A DNA stretch of 35,126 nt from UBA668 sp046086305 (GTDB lineage Bacteria > Actinomycetota > Acidimicrobiia > Acidimicrobiales > Ilumatobacteraceae). Positions 1 through 5,966 of this stretch are shown in pieces. The stretch's first letter is position 1. The number at the start of each line of letters is the position of its first letter. The position numbers and the translations under genes are program-made. Under the pieces are notes generated by a model. The model had not been told where the DNA came from, did not search any database, and worked only from the letters and a program-made list of their open reading frames with translations. The stretch covers positions 1 to 35,126 of the forward strand of contig JBJSXI010000108.1 in the NCBI GenBank assembly GCA_046086305.1, read 5' to 3'.

Positions 1-902
1 GCCTCGTGCCGCGCACGAACCGCGGCATCTTCGCCATCACCGAGATCCCTGATCTCGCCGAGCGCATCCAGGTGGGCCTGCTCCACGTGCTCGAGGAGCG
101 CGATGTGCAGATCAGGGGCTACAAGATCCGCTTGCAACTCGAAGTGATGCTGGTGGCGAGCGCGAACCCCGAGGACTACACGAACCGCGGGCGCATCATC
201 ACCCCGCTGAAAGATCGCTTCGGTAGCCAGATCCGCACCCACTATCCGCTCGACTCAGGCGTCGAGGTGGCCGTCATGCGTCAAGAGGCGCGCCCGATGT
301 CGGTCGGCGACATCTCGGTGCGCACCCCGGACTACATGGAGCAGGTCGTTGCGACCCTCAGCCAGTCGGCCCGATCGAGCAATCAGGTCAACCAGCGCAG
401 TGGGGTGAGCGTGCGGCTCTCGGTGAGCAATCTCGAGCTGCTCGGCGCCAATGCCCTCCGTCGTGCGCTGCGTGCCGGCGAGTCGGACGTCGTGCCACGT
501 GTCAGCGACCTCGGAGCGCTCGCGGCGAGCACGGGAGGCAAGATCGAGATCGAGTCCGTCGAGGAAGGCCGCGAGGGGGCGATCCTCGAGGCGCTCGTGC
601 GTGCGAGTGTGCTCATGGTGTTCAAGGAGCGGGTGCCGTTCGATGTGGTGCGCGACGTCGTCGCTACCTTCGAAGAGGGGGTCGTGGTCCACACGGGTGA
701 CGACATGCCGTCGACGGCGATCGCCCAGCTCGTGGCACAGATCCCTGCGCTGCGCGCGCCGGTCGCCGGACTCACCGGCGGCGACGAGTCGCCGGCAGCC
801 ATCGCTGCGGCGGTCGAGTTCGTCCTCGAAGGACTCCACCTGTCCAAGCGGCTGAACAAGGACGGCTCCGGCGCAACGGTCGCCTACCGCGGCCGAGGCT
901 GA
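1..902 (+). CDS. MoxR/magnesium-chelatase-I-like AAA+ ATPase (5' end missing)
   Basis: The reading frame is already open at the window edge, so the N-terminal part with Walker A lies outside. The visible part begins in the AAA+ core: NRGIFAITEIPDL follows Walker B, LVASANPEDY is the sensor-1 region, and ITPLKDRFGS carries the arginine-finger helix. A helical lid and C-terminal domain follow, and the frame ends at TGA 900-902. The sequence resembles the mycobacterial Rv0958 type, annotated as a magnesium chelatase but probably a MoxR-like chaperone ATPase that works with a VWA-domain partner. The likely partner is the VWA gene at 2482-4479, although two leftward genes now lie between them. The stop is only 4 bases from the stop of the convergent GH1-like gene. 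No bacteriochlorophyll genes are visible, so a pigment role is unlikely. Family is firm; the client is unknown. Confidence 0.88.
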   Translation, partial: LVPRTNRGIFAITEIPDLAERIQVGLLHVLEERDVQIRGYKIRLQLEVMLVASANPEDYTNRGRIITPLKDRFGSQIRTHYPLDSGVEVAVMRQEARPMSVGDISVRTPDYMEQVVATLSQSARSSNQVNQRSGVSVRLSVSNLELLGANALRRALRAGESDVVPRVSDLGALAASTGGKIEIESVEEGREGAILEALVRASVLMVFKERVPFDVVRDVVATFEEGVVVHTGDDMPSTAIAQLVAQIPALRAPVAGLTGGDESPAAIAAAVEFVLEGLHLSKRLNKDGSGATVAYRGRG

Positions 903-906
903 CCGC

Positions 907-1857
907 TCAGCGCCACCCGTCGAGACCGAGCGTCGTCACCGAGGTGAGCGCGAGGTCTTCGGCGGCGACCACCGCATCACGCCACACCCGACCGAGCGCC
1001 TCGGCGCGCTCGTCCGTGCCGGTCGCCTCCAGTCGCAGCGTCACCGCGAGCGGACGGTCGGGTCCGCGGTCGGCGATCCGGTGCAGCACCGCCTCCAGCC
1101 CGCCCGTCAGGTGACCGCCGACCGTGCCGGCGGCATCGACGGCGAGTGCCACACCGAGCACATCGCACGCTCCGGCCAGATCGTCGAGGACCCGATCAGC
1201 GCGACCAGGCACTCGCACCACGCCGTCGCGGAGCCCATCCAGCCACAGGTCCCATCGACACCGCTCGCGCCTGCGCGCTTCGTCGAGTGACGCAGGTGAC
1301 TCGTCGATCGGTCGCTCTGCGGCGACGTCGAGCGAGGTCGCCACCGGTACACCACCGCGCAGGATCCGCCATGCATCGCGCCAGGCGACGACGAGATGAT
1401 CGAGCACCTCACCCTGACGACGCAGATCGGTGGGGGCGAGGCGCATGGTGAGGCCGAACGGGGCCTCGAACGGCACCCACCCCGATGCGACGGCGCCCAG
1501 CCGTTCGGCGACGGCCTCGACCCAGCGCGGCCATGCCCGCGCCGCAACTCGACGGTCAGCGAAGCCACCTTCGTCGTCGAACCATCGCGGGAGTTCGGGT
1601 GGCGCGATCCGCAGCCACACGTCGAGTCCGCGGGCGCGAGCGTCGGCGGCGGCGATGTGGACCTCTTCGAACACCCCGCCGTCGAGTGTCGCCTCCCGTG
1701 GCTGGGCACGGGCCCACGGCACATCGAGACGGATCAGATCGAGGCCGACGACACGGGCCTCGTCGAGTCGATCGGCGAATCCGGGACCGAGGGGCAACGC
1801 CGCGCCGCGCCGGGGCGCTGCGCCGTCGCTCAGTGACCGAACGGCGTGCGTGTCCAC
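907..1857 (-). CDS. GH1-fold protein lacking both catalytic glutamates
   Basis: A 316-residue protein in the beta-glucosidase (GH1) mould. The segment around residues 25-50 (DEARVVGLDLIRLDVPWARAQP) matches the family's early barrel strand, followed by the LDVWLRIAPPELPRWF strand. The canonical W-x-T-x-N-E-P acid/base motif reads WVPFEAP (W127-P133), which puts Ala132 at the catalytic glutamate, and the C-terminal I-T-E-N-G nucleophile motif is replaced by VTLRLEATG. It is also shorter than the usual 440-480 residues. It is therefore probably a non-hydrolytic paralogue, perhaps a sugar-binding or regulatory protein. The GTG start at 1857 overlaps the end of the upstream cyclase gene by 28 bases, so the two are likely co-transcribed. 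The start is uncertain: a CTG in the CTGA overlap at the cyclase stop is the only nearer in-frame alternative I noticed. Confidence 0.7.
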   Translation of the reverse strand: MDTHAVRSLSDGAAPRRGAALPLGPGFADRLDEARVVGLDLIRLDVPWARAQPREATLDGGVFEEVHIAAADARARGLDVWLRIAPPELPRWFDDEGGFADRRVAARAWPRWVEAVAERLGAVASGWVPFEAPFGLTMRLAPTDLRRQGEVLDHLVVAWRDAWRILRGGVPVATSLDVAAERPIDESPASLDEARRRERCRWDLWLDGLRDGVVRVPGRADRVLDDLAGACDVLGVALAVDAAGTVGGHLTGGLEAVLHRIADRGPDRPLAVTLRLEATGTDERAEALGRVWRDAVVAAEDLALTSVTTLGLDGWR

Positions 1858-2381
1858 AGCTCGCCGGTGTCGTTCGTGCCGCGCAGGACGGGTCGGCCGC
1901 TCAACTCGACGACGCTGACCGCGCCGGGGAATCCGCGCAGTTCGAGATCGCCGTACGGGGTGGCGGTGACGCCCTCGGGCAGCTGGTCGAGTTGCATCGT
2001 CGGCAAGAGGACCTCGAAGGGCCCGGCGGCGTCGCACAGCCGGGCCGCCATGTTGACCGCTGAGCCGATGTAGTCGTCGCCGTCGAACAGCAGGGCCTGG
2101 CCGGTGGCCATGCCGACGCGCAGCGACAGCGGCGCGCAGACCTCCGCCGACCGCTGCTCGAGGTCGAGGGCGAAGGCGATGGCGGCCTCCTGGTCGACCG
2201 AGACGATCATGCAGCCGTCACCGAGCCACTTGGCGATGCGCACGCCGCGTTCGCTCGCGATCTGGCGGGTGAGCGAGCGGAAGGCCCCGAGGATCCGCCC
2301 GGCAGCATCGTCACCGAAGGCGGCGGTGTAATTGGTGAAGCCGCAGAGGTCGACGAAGGCGAACGTCCGGGGCACACGCAT
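1830..2381 (-). CDS. Class III adenylate/guanylate cyclase, single catalytic domain
   Basis: A 183-residue soluble protein that is essentially one CHD cyclase domain. Metal-binding aspartates are present in FVDLCGF (D11) and KWLGDGCM (D55). The purine-selecting pair is Lys51 and Asp103 in DDYIGSAVN, which is the adenylate-cyclase combination, and Asn110/Arg114 (NMAARL) supply the transition-state residues. All catalytic positions are thus intact, so conversion of ATP to cAMP is expected; activity requires a homodimer. No transmembrane, HAMP or GAF segment is visible, so any input is unknown. I chose ATG 2381 because a TAGCCT -10 box stands 7 bases before it, the leaderless pattern seen across this window; an alternative ATG at 2426 would lie inside the CRP-like palindrome. 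It is followed by the GH1-like gene, which overlaps its 3' end. Confidence 0.88.
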   Translation of the reverse strand: MRVPRTFAFVDLCGFTNYTAAFGDDAAGRILGAFRSLTRQIASERGVRIAKWLGDGCMIVSVDQEAAIAFALDLEQRSAEVCAPLSLRVGMATGQALLFDGDDYIGSAVNMAARLCDAAGPFEVLLPTMQLDQLPEGVTATPYGDLELRGFPGAVSVVELSGRPVLRGTNDTGELWTRTPFGH

Positions 2382-2388
2382 GGCCTCG

Positions 2389-2394
2389 AGGCTA
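2389..2394 (-). promoter_or_regulatory. -10 box of leaderless cyclase promoter
   Basis: TAGCCT on the minus strand, 7 bases before ATG 2381. Transcription would start at or next to the A of the start codon. No convincing Shine-Dalgarno is needed or seen. Confidence 0.55.
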
Positions 2395-2410
2395 CCACCG
2401 CCCCGATCTC

Positions 2411-2428
2411 TTGTGATTGCGTTCACAA
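2411..2428. promoter_or_regulatory. CRP/GlxR-type palindromic operator
   Basis: TTGTGATTGCGTTCACAA contains the exact TGTGA-N6-TCACA consensus bound by cAMP-receptor proteins of the E. coli, mycobacterial and corynebacterial (GlxR) type. It lies in the 100-bp gap between the divergent cyclase and VWA genes. If both are leaderless, its centre is about -38 from the cyclase start (overlapping the -35 region) and about -62 from the VWA start, close to the classical -61.5 activator position. Binding is inferred; the palindrome itself is directly visible. Confidence 0.72.
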
Positions 2429-2469
2429 GGGCCAGCGATGTGTGCGGATCGCCCCGACGCAGTGAGGGC

Positions 2470-2475
2470 TAGCGT
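2470..2475 (+). promoter_or_regulatory. -10 box of leaderless VWA promoter
   Basis: TAGCGT lies 6 bases before ATG 2482, placing the transcription start at the start codon. This supports the chosen start, which lacks a close Shine-Dalgarno. Confidence 0.5.
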
Positions 2476-2481
2476 CGTCGC

Positions 2482-4479
2482 ATGGGCGCGCGGTTCACCT
2501 ACTCGCGCTGGGATGGCACCCAGCGCGGTGCCGACCTCGATGCGGCGGGACTGTTCGACGAGCTCGCCGACGACCTGCTGTACCACGGTGATGTCGACGC
2601 AGCCCTGCGGCGGATGCTGCAGCAGGGCAGTGCCGGTCTGGAGGGGCTACGCGATCTCCTACGACGTCTTCGTGAGGCGCGCGAGCAGCATCTCGCGCGC
2701 CACGACCTGAGTGGGGTTCTCGGCGAGATCACCGCCGAACTCGATGACATCGTCGACGAGGAGCGCCACGCGATCGACCAGGCGATGCGTGCCGCCGAGC
2801 GAAGTGGCGACGACCGCAGGGCGGCGAGCGCGCACGATGCAGGCACCGAGCGTCTGATGCATCTCGACCTGTTGCCCGACGACCTGGCCGGACGCATTCG
2901 CGGTCTCGAGGCACACGACTTCGAGAGTCGAGAGGCGCGTGCGCGTCTCGAGCAACTCGTCGAGCGTCTCCGGTCGCAATTCGCCCAGCAGGCCTTCGAC
3001 CGGCTGTCGTCGGCGATGCAGTCGGTGACACCCGAGGACATGGCCCGCACCCGCGAGATGCTGGCCGCTCTGAACGAGATGATCGAACGACGGGCGCGCG
3101 GCGAGAACCCGGAGTTCGAGGCGTTCATGGCCGAGTACGGCGACATGTTCCCCGAGGGTCCGAACAGTCTCGACGAACTCCTCGAGCAGATGGCCCGTCG
3201 GATGGCGCAGATGCAGGCGCTGCTCAACTCGATGTCGCCCGAGCAACGGGCCGAACTGCAGGCGCTGAGCGAGCAGGTGCTCGGCGATGCCGGCCTTGGC
3301 GACGAGCTCGGACGACTCGGCGCGGCACTGCGGGGGATGTTCCCCGACGCCGGGTGGTCGGATCGTCACGAGTTCGGCGGTGACGACCCGCTGGGGCTCG
3401 ATGGTGCGATGGACGCGATGCGCGACCTGGCCGACCTCGATCGCCTCGAGCATCTGCTGCGCAGTGCGACCTCGCCGGCGATGCTCGCTGAGGCAGATCT
3501 CGAACGAGTCGCTGAACTGCTCGGCGCCGACGCCGCAGCCTCGCTCGAGCAACTGGCCCGTCTCACCGAGATGCTCGAGTCGCAGGGGCTCATCCAACAA
3601 CGCGAGGGTCGGCTCCATCTCACTCCCAAGGGTCTGCGGGCCATCGGGGCGGGTGCGCTCCGCGACCTGTTCACCCGTCTCGGCGCCGACATGACCGGTC
3701 AGCACGAGGTGCACCGGATCGGGGTCGGGCACGAGCGCACCTACGAGACCAAGCCGTACGAGTTCGGCGATCCGTTCAACCTCGACCTGCAGCGCACGGT
3801 GCGCAATGCGCTCCGTCGTCGTGGGGCGGGCACGCCGGTGCGCTTGGCGCCAGACGATTTCGAGGTCGAGCGCACCGAACATCTCACCCGCTCGTCGACC
3901 GTGCTCATGCTCGACCTGTCGATGAGCATGCCCATGCGCGACAACTTCCTGCCGGCCAAGAAGGTGGCCATCGCGCTCCACGCGCTGATCACGTCGCAGT
4001 TCCCGCGTGACTATCTCGGGTTGATCGGTTTCAGCGAGACCGCGTACGCCCTCACGGCAGCCCAGTTGCCCGAGGTCAGCTGGGATCTCGCCTACGGCAC
4101 GAACATGCACCACGGGCTGACCCTCGCGCGTCGGCTCCTCACCAGGCAGACGGGCACCAAGCAGATCATCATGATCACCGATGGTGAGCCCACGGCCCAT
4201 GTCGAAGCCGACGGGGAGGTGTTCTTCAACTACCCGCCGGTGCGCGCGACCGTCGAGGCGACCCTTCGGGAAGTAATGCGTTGCACCCGAGAGGGGATCC
4301 GGATCAACACGTTCATGCTCGACGCGAACCACGGCCTCACGGCCTTCGTCGAGCAGCTGACGCGCATCAACCGTGGCCGGGCGTTCTTCACCGACCGCGA
4401 CACGTTGGGCGATTACGTCCTCGTCGACTTCCTCGAGCACCGGCGGCAGGTGTCGCGCGGCGGCCGTCGGGCTGGTTGA
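2482..4479 (+). CDS. VWA-domain protein, partner of MoxR/ChlI ATPase
   Basis: A 665-residue soluble protein. About the first 430 residues are largely helical, rich in Glu, Arg, Leu and Met (for example QARRMAQMQALLNSM-like runs), and probably form extended helices. The C-terminal third is a von Willebrand A domain with a complete MIDAS metal site: D478-x-S480-x-S482, Thr540 in the YGTNMHHGL loop, and Asp567 in ITDGEP. Length and layout match the mycobacterial Rv0959 type, which is normally next to the Rv0958-type ATPase; here that ATPase ends at 902 and two opposite-strand genes separate the pair. By analogy with MoxR-VWA systems it may bring client proteins or metal to the ATPase. Expression may respond to cAMP through the CRP-like site 60 bases upstream. 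Domain assignment is firm; the biological role is inferred. Confidence 0.88.
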   Translation: MGARFTYSRWDGTQRGADLDAAGLFDELADDLLYHGDVDAALRRMLQQGSAGLEGLRDLLRRLREAREQHLARHDLSGVLGEITAELDDIVDEERHAIDQAMRAAERSGDDRRAASAHDAGTERLMHLDLLPDDLAGRIRGLEAHDFESREARARLEQLVERLRSQFAQQAFDRLSSAMQSVTPEDMARTREMLAALNEMIERRARGENPEFEAFMAEYGDMFPEGPNSLDELLEQMARRMAQMQALLNSMSPEQRAELQALSEQVLGDAGLGDELGRLGAALRGMFPDAGWSDRHEFGGDDPLGLDGAMDAMRDLADLDRLEHLLRSATSPAMLAEADLERVAELLGADAAASLEQLARLTEMLESQGLIQQREGRLHLTPKGLRAIGAGALRDLFTRLGADMTGQHEVHRIGVGHERTYETKPYEFGDPFNLDLQRTVRNALRRRGAGTPVRLAPDDFEVERTEHLTRSSTVLMLDLSMSMPMRDNFLPAKKVAIALHALITSQFPRDYLGLIGFSETAYALTAAQLPEVSWDLAYGTNMHHGLTLARRLLTRQTGTKQIIMITDGEPTAHVEADGEVFFNYPPVRATVEATLREVMRCTREGIRINTFMLDANHGLTAFVEQLTRINRGRAFFTDRDTLGDYVLVDFLEHRRQVSRGGRRAG

Positions 4480-4511
4480 CGAATCCTTCAGAGTCGAGGT
4501 CGACGACACCG

Positions 4512-4535
4512 TTCCGCAATGACCCCCTTGCGGAA
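4512..4535. repeat. Perfect inverted repeat upstream of whiB (8-8-8)
   Basis: TTCCGCAA, 8 spacer bases, TTGCGGAA. The arms are exact reverse complements. It sits 32 bases after the VWA stop and about 85 bases before the whiB start. No T tract follows, so an operator is as likely as a terminator. The factor is unknown. Confidence 0.6.
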
Positions 4536-4574
4536 AGGGTGGTGGATGGGTCACAATGACATCCATGTAATTAC

Positions 4575-4594
4575 GGGCGTGTTCGCACACGCCC
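4575..4594 (+). promoter_or_regulatory. Hairpin in the whiB leader
   Basis: GGGCGTGT-TCGC-ACACGCCC forms a perfect 8-bp stem with a 4-base loop, ending 10 bases before the AGGAGG ribosome-binding site at 4605-4610. A possible -10 (TGTAAT, 4566-4571) would put the hairpin at the very 5' end of the mRNA. It may stabilise the transcript or act as a second operator. Structure is visible; function is inferred. Confidence 0.5.
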
Positions 4595-4619
4595 GACCGG
4601 GGGCAGGAGGCCGACCGAC

Positions 4620-4898
4620 ATGCACATCGACGTGACGAGTGAACCGCCCGAGCAGCGCATCGGGTGGCAGGACGAGGCGAACTGCCTCGGAGTCGATCCC
4701 GATCTGTTCTTCCCCGAGCGGGGTGCCTCCACTCGGGAGGCCAAGGAGGTCTGCCGCGGGTGCGTCGTGCGCCTCGACTGCCTCGAGTACGCCCTCGTCA
4801 ACGGCGAGAAGTTCGGGATCTGGGGTGGTCTGTCCGAGCGTGAGCGGCGCCGCCTGCGGCGCCAGCGGGCTCAGGCGGCCCGACGCACGATCGCGTGA
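4620..4898 (+). CDS. WhiB-family iron-sulfur transcription factor
   Basis: A 92-residue Wbl protein. Four cysteines that should bind a [4Fe-4S] cluster are C22, C45, C48 and C54 (C-x22-C-x2-C-x5-C). The GIWGG turn (G66-G70) is followed by a basic C-terminal helix for DNA contact (ERERRRLRRQR). Wbl proteins work as cluster-containing partners of the housekeeping sigma factor and react to NO or O2. The ATG start has an AGGAGG 9 bases upstream, one of the clearest Shine-Dalgarno sites here. The 140-bp upstream region carries an inverted repeat and a hairpin. It may be of the WhiB2/WhmD group, but I cannot separate subfamilies reliably by eye. A second, different wbl gene faces it 238 bases downstream. 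Confidence 0.93.
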   Translation: MHIDVTSEPPEQRIGWQDEANCLGVDPDLFFPERGASTREAKEVCRGCVVRLDCLEYALVNGEKFGIWGGLSERERRRLRRQRAQAARRTIA

Positions 4899-4906
4899 GC
4901 CGTGGA

Positions 4907-4912
4907 TAGGAT
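4907..4912 (+). promoter_or_regulatory. -10 box of leaderless tatA promoter
   Basis: TAGGAT lies 6 bases before ATG 4919 in the 20-base whiB-tatA gap, so tatA probably has its own leaderless start. Part of it (AGGA) could also be read as a Shine-Dalgarno. Confidence 0.45.
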
Positions 4913-4918
4913 GCGTCC

Positions 4919-5110
4919 ATGATCGCAACGACCTTCGGCCCCACCGAGATGGGCATCGTCCTCGTCATCGTGCTCGTCCTGTTCGGCGGGTCGCAGCTCC
5001 CGAAGCTGGCCAAGAACCTCGGGAAGGCTCAGAAGGAGTTCAAGGAGGGTCTGGCCGAGGGCAGCAAGGATGCTCCCGCAGCCAAGACCGCCGAGCGCGA
5101 CGACGCCTGA
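4919..5110 (+). CDS. tatA: Twin-arginine translocase subunit TatA
   Basis: A 63-residue protein with the standard TatA/E plan: a short periplasmic N-terminus, one membrane helix (about residues 9-24, EMGIVLVIVLVLFGGS), the FGGSQLPKLAKNLGKA hinge and amphipathic helix, and a charged tail. It would form the pore-like oligomer for export of folded proteins with TatC. No tatC is in the window, which is common in actinobacteria. It is short compared with many TatA proteins (80-100 residues) because the acidic tail is brief. It lies between two wbl genes, with a 25-base gap to the convergent one. Confidence 0.92.
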   Translation: MIATTFGPTEMGIVLVIVLVLFGGSQLPKLAKNLGKAQKEFKEGLAEGSKDAPAAKTAERDDA

Positions 5111-5130
5111 GACATGAGGTAGCAGTGCGG

Positions 5131-5145
5131 CCGGCTCAGAGCCGG
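5131..5145. terminator. Short palindrome between convergent tatA and whiB
   Basis: CCGGCTCAGAGCCGG is an odd-centred perfect palindrome across the stop codon of the leftward whiB. It could act as a bidirectional terminator for the convergent genes, but no T tract is present on either strand. Confidence 0.3.
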
Positions 5146-5411
5146 GCCGACCGCCGCTTGAGGATCCGCCGGCGTTCCCGTTCGCTGGCACCGCCCCACA
5201 CACCGTGCTCGATGCGCTGTTCGAGGGCGTATTCGAGACACTGATCCTTGACGGGACAGTCGGCATTGCAGATCTTGCGTGCCCGGTCGACGCCGACGCC
5301 GTCGCTCGGGAAGAACACATCGGGCGGGTAGTTGCGGCAGTTGCCTTTGGCCATCCACGCCGTGGCGGAATCGTCGAAGGGATGCGGCCGGTTGGGGGGT
5401 TCGAGGTGCAT
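5136..5411 (-). CDS. WhiB-family iron-sulfur transcription factor (second copy)
   Basis: A 91-residue Wbl protein, clearly different from the first. Cluster cysteines are C25, C48, C52 and C58, so the middle pair is C-x3-C rather than C-x2-C. The turn is GVWGG (G70-G74) and the C-terminus is basic (ERERRRILKRRSARL). Trp19, just before the first cysteine, recalls the hydrophobic residue that shields the cluster in WhiB1. ATG 5411 is preceded at 7 bases by AAGGAG (5419-5424), which rejects longer upstream readings of the frame. A 9-bp hairpin stands 4 bases upstream of that Shine-Dalgarno. The gene ends convergent with tatA. The exact Wbl class is uncertain. Confidence 0.92.
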   Translation of the reverse strand: MHLEPPNRPHPFDDSATAWMAKGNCRNYPPDVFFPSDGVGVDRARKICNADCPVKDQCLEYALEQRIEHGVWGGASERERRRILKRRSARL

Positions 5412-5692
5412 CAAGCGTCTCCTTGTTCGACGACGAGGGGGGTCTCGTCGTCCTGTGGTGCGCCCGCACGGTCCCGGTGGCCGAACCGGGGCGGGTGGAC
5501 GTCGATGCTGTTGACGTCGACCCATCCGGCACGGTTCCCGGGACTGCCAGTCTGCCATGGCCGGCTCGCCGGAGCCGACATCTTCCCGCTGTGGCCCGCC
5601 GGGCAGTGGTCACAGGGGCCGCAGTCCGGTGGCCACCGGTACACTCAGCGGCGCCGTCGGCCCACGCCGCACGGGGTAGCCAGGAGCACGAG
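5412..5692. other. 281-bp divergent intergenic region between whiB and the ppk-linked gene
   Basis: The longest gap in the window. The left end holds the whiB Shine-Dalgarno and a perfect hairpin; the right end holds a candidate -10 (TACACT, 5640-5645) and the CAGGAG ribosome-binding site (5681-5686) of the next rightward gene. GACGTCGA appears near 5500, with related GACGTCGAC about 14 bases later. I see no credible small gene in between. Confidence 0.5.
5429..5452 (-). promoter_or_regulatory. Hairpin next to the whiB ribosome-binding site
   Basis: GACGACGAG-GGGGGT-CTCGTCGTC has perfect 9-bp arms with a 6-base loop. On the minus-strand mRNA it ends 4 bases before AAGGAG, close enough to influence ribosome loading or to serve as an operator at the promoter. 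Confidence 0.5.
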
Positions 5693-5956
5693 ATGACCGA
5701 CATCGTCAACGAGCCGCCGCGGGCGCATGCCCGCATCGTGTACCACGGTCCTGTCGCGCCCCACTGGGAGGTCTACTTCGACTACGGCGACCGCACGGTG
5801 CTCGAGGAGTTCCGGGCCCGAGCACTTGCCCGCCTCGTGCTGCTGCCCCGCGACGACCCGCAGTTCCGCCGGAACCGCGAGCGCATCGTCCGCGATGCCG
5901 AGCGTGAGCGCATCAGCCTCGAGTGGGACCTCGGCATTCCCGACCCCGAGGCGTGA
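5693..5956 (+). CDS. Small conserved-looking protein of unknown function upstream of ppk
   Basis: An 87-residue, charged, soluble protein with no signal peptide or membrane segment. ATG 5693 has CAGGAG 6 bases upstream. Its first half has beta-like pieces (RIVYHGPVAPHWEVYFDYGD), while the second half is strongly helical with many Arg and Glu (RRNRERIVRDAERERISLEWD). I do not recognise a domain. The stop is 10 bases before the GTG of ppk, so the two genes are probably one transcript, which suggests a link to polyphosphate or phosphate metabolism by context only. Codon use (strong GC at third positions) is like its neighbours. Confidence 0.7.
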   Translation: MTDIVNEPPRAHARIVYHGPVAPHWEVYFDYGDRTVLEEFRARALARLVLLPRDDPQFRRNRERIVRDAERERISLEWDLGIPDPEA

Positions 5957-5966
5957 CGGCGGGGCC

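Noticed and set aside
2488..2500. GTTCACC motif like a PHO box half
   Set aside because: A single copy inside the VWA coding sequence, with no second 11-base unit in register.
2659..4590. 643-codon open frame antisense to the VWA gene
   Set aside because: It mirrors the third-position GC pattern of the VWA gene and has no recognisable domain or ribosome-binding site; the VWA frame has a complete MIDAS motif.
4480..4619. Possible rho-independent terminator after the VWA gene
   Set aside because: The dyads there lack a T tract and are better placed as whiB promoter/leader elements; kept as inverted repeat and hairpin instead.
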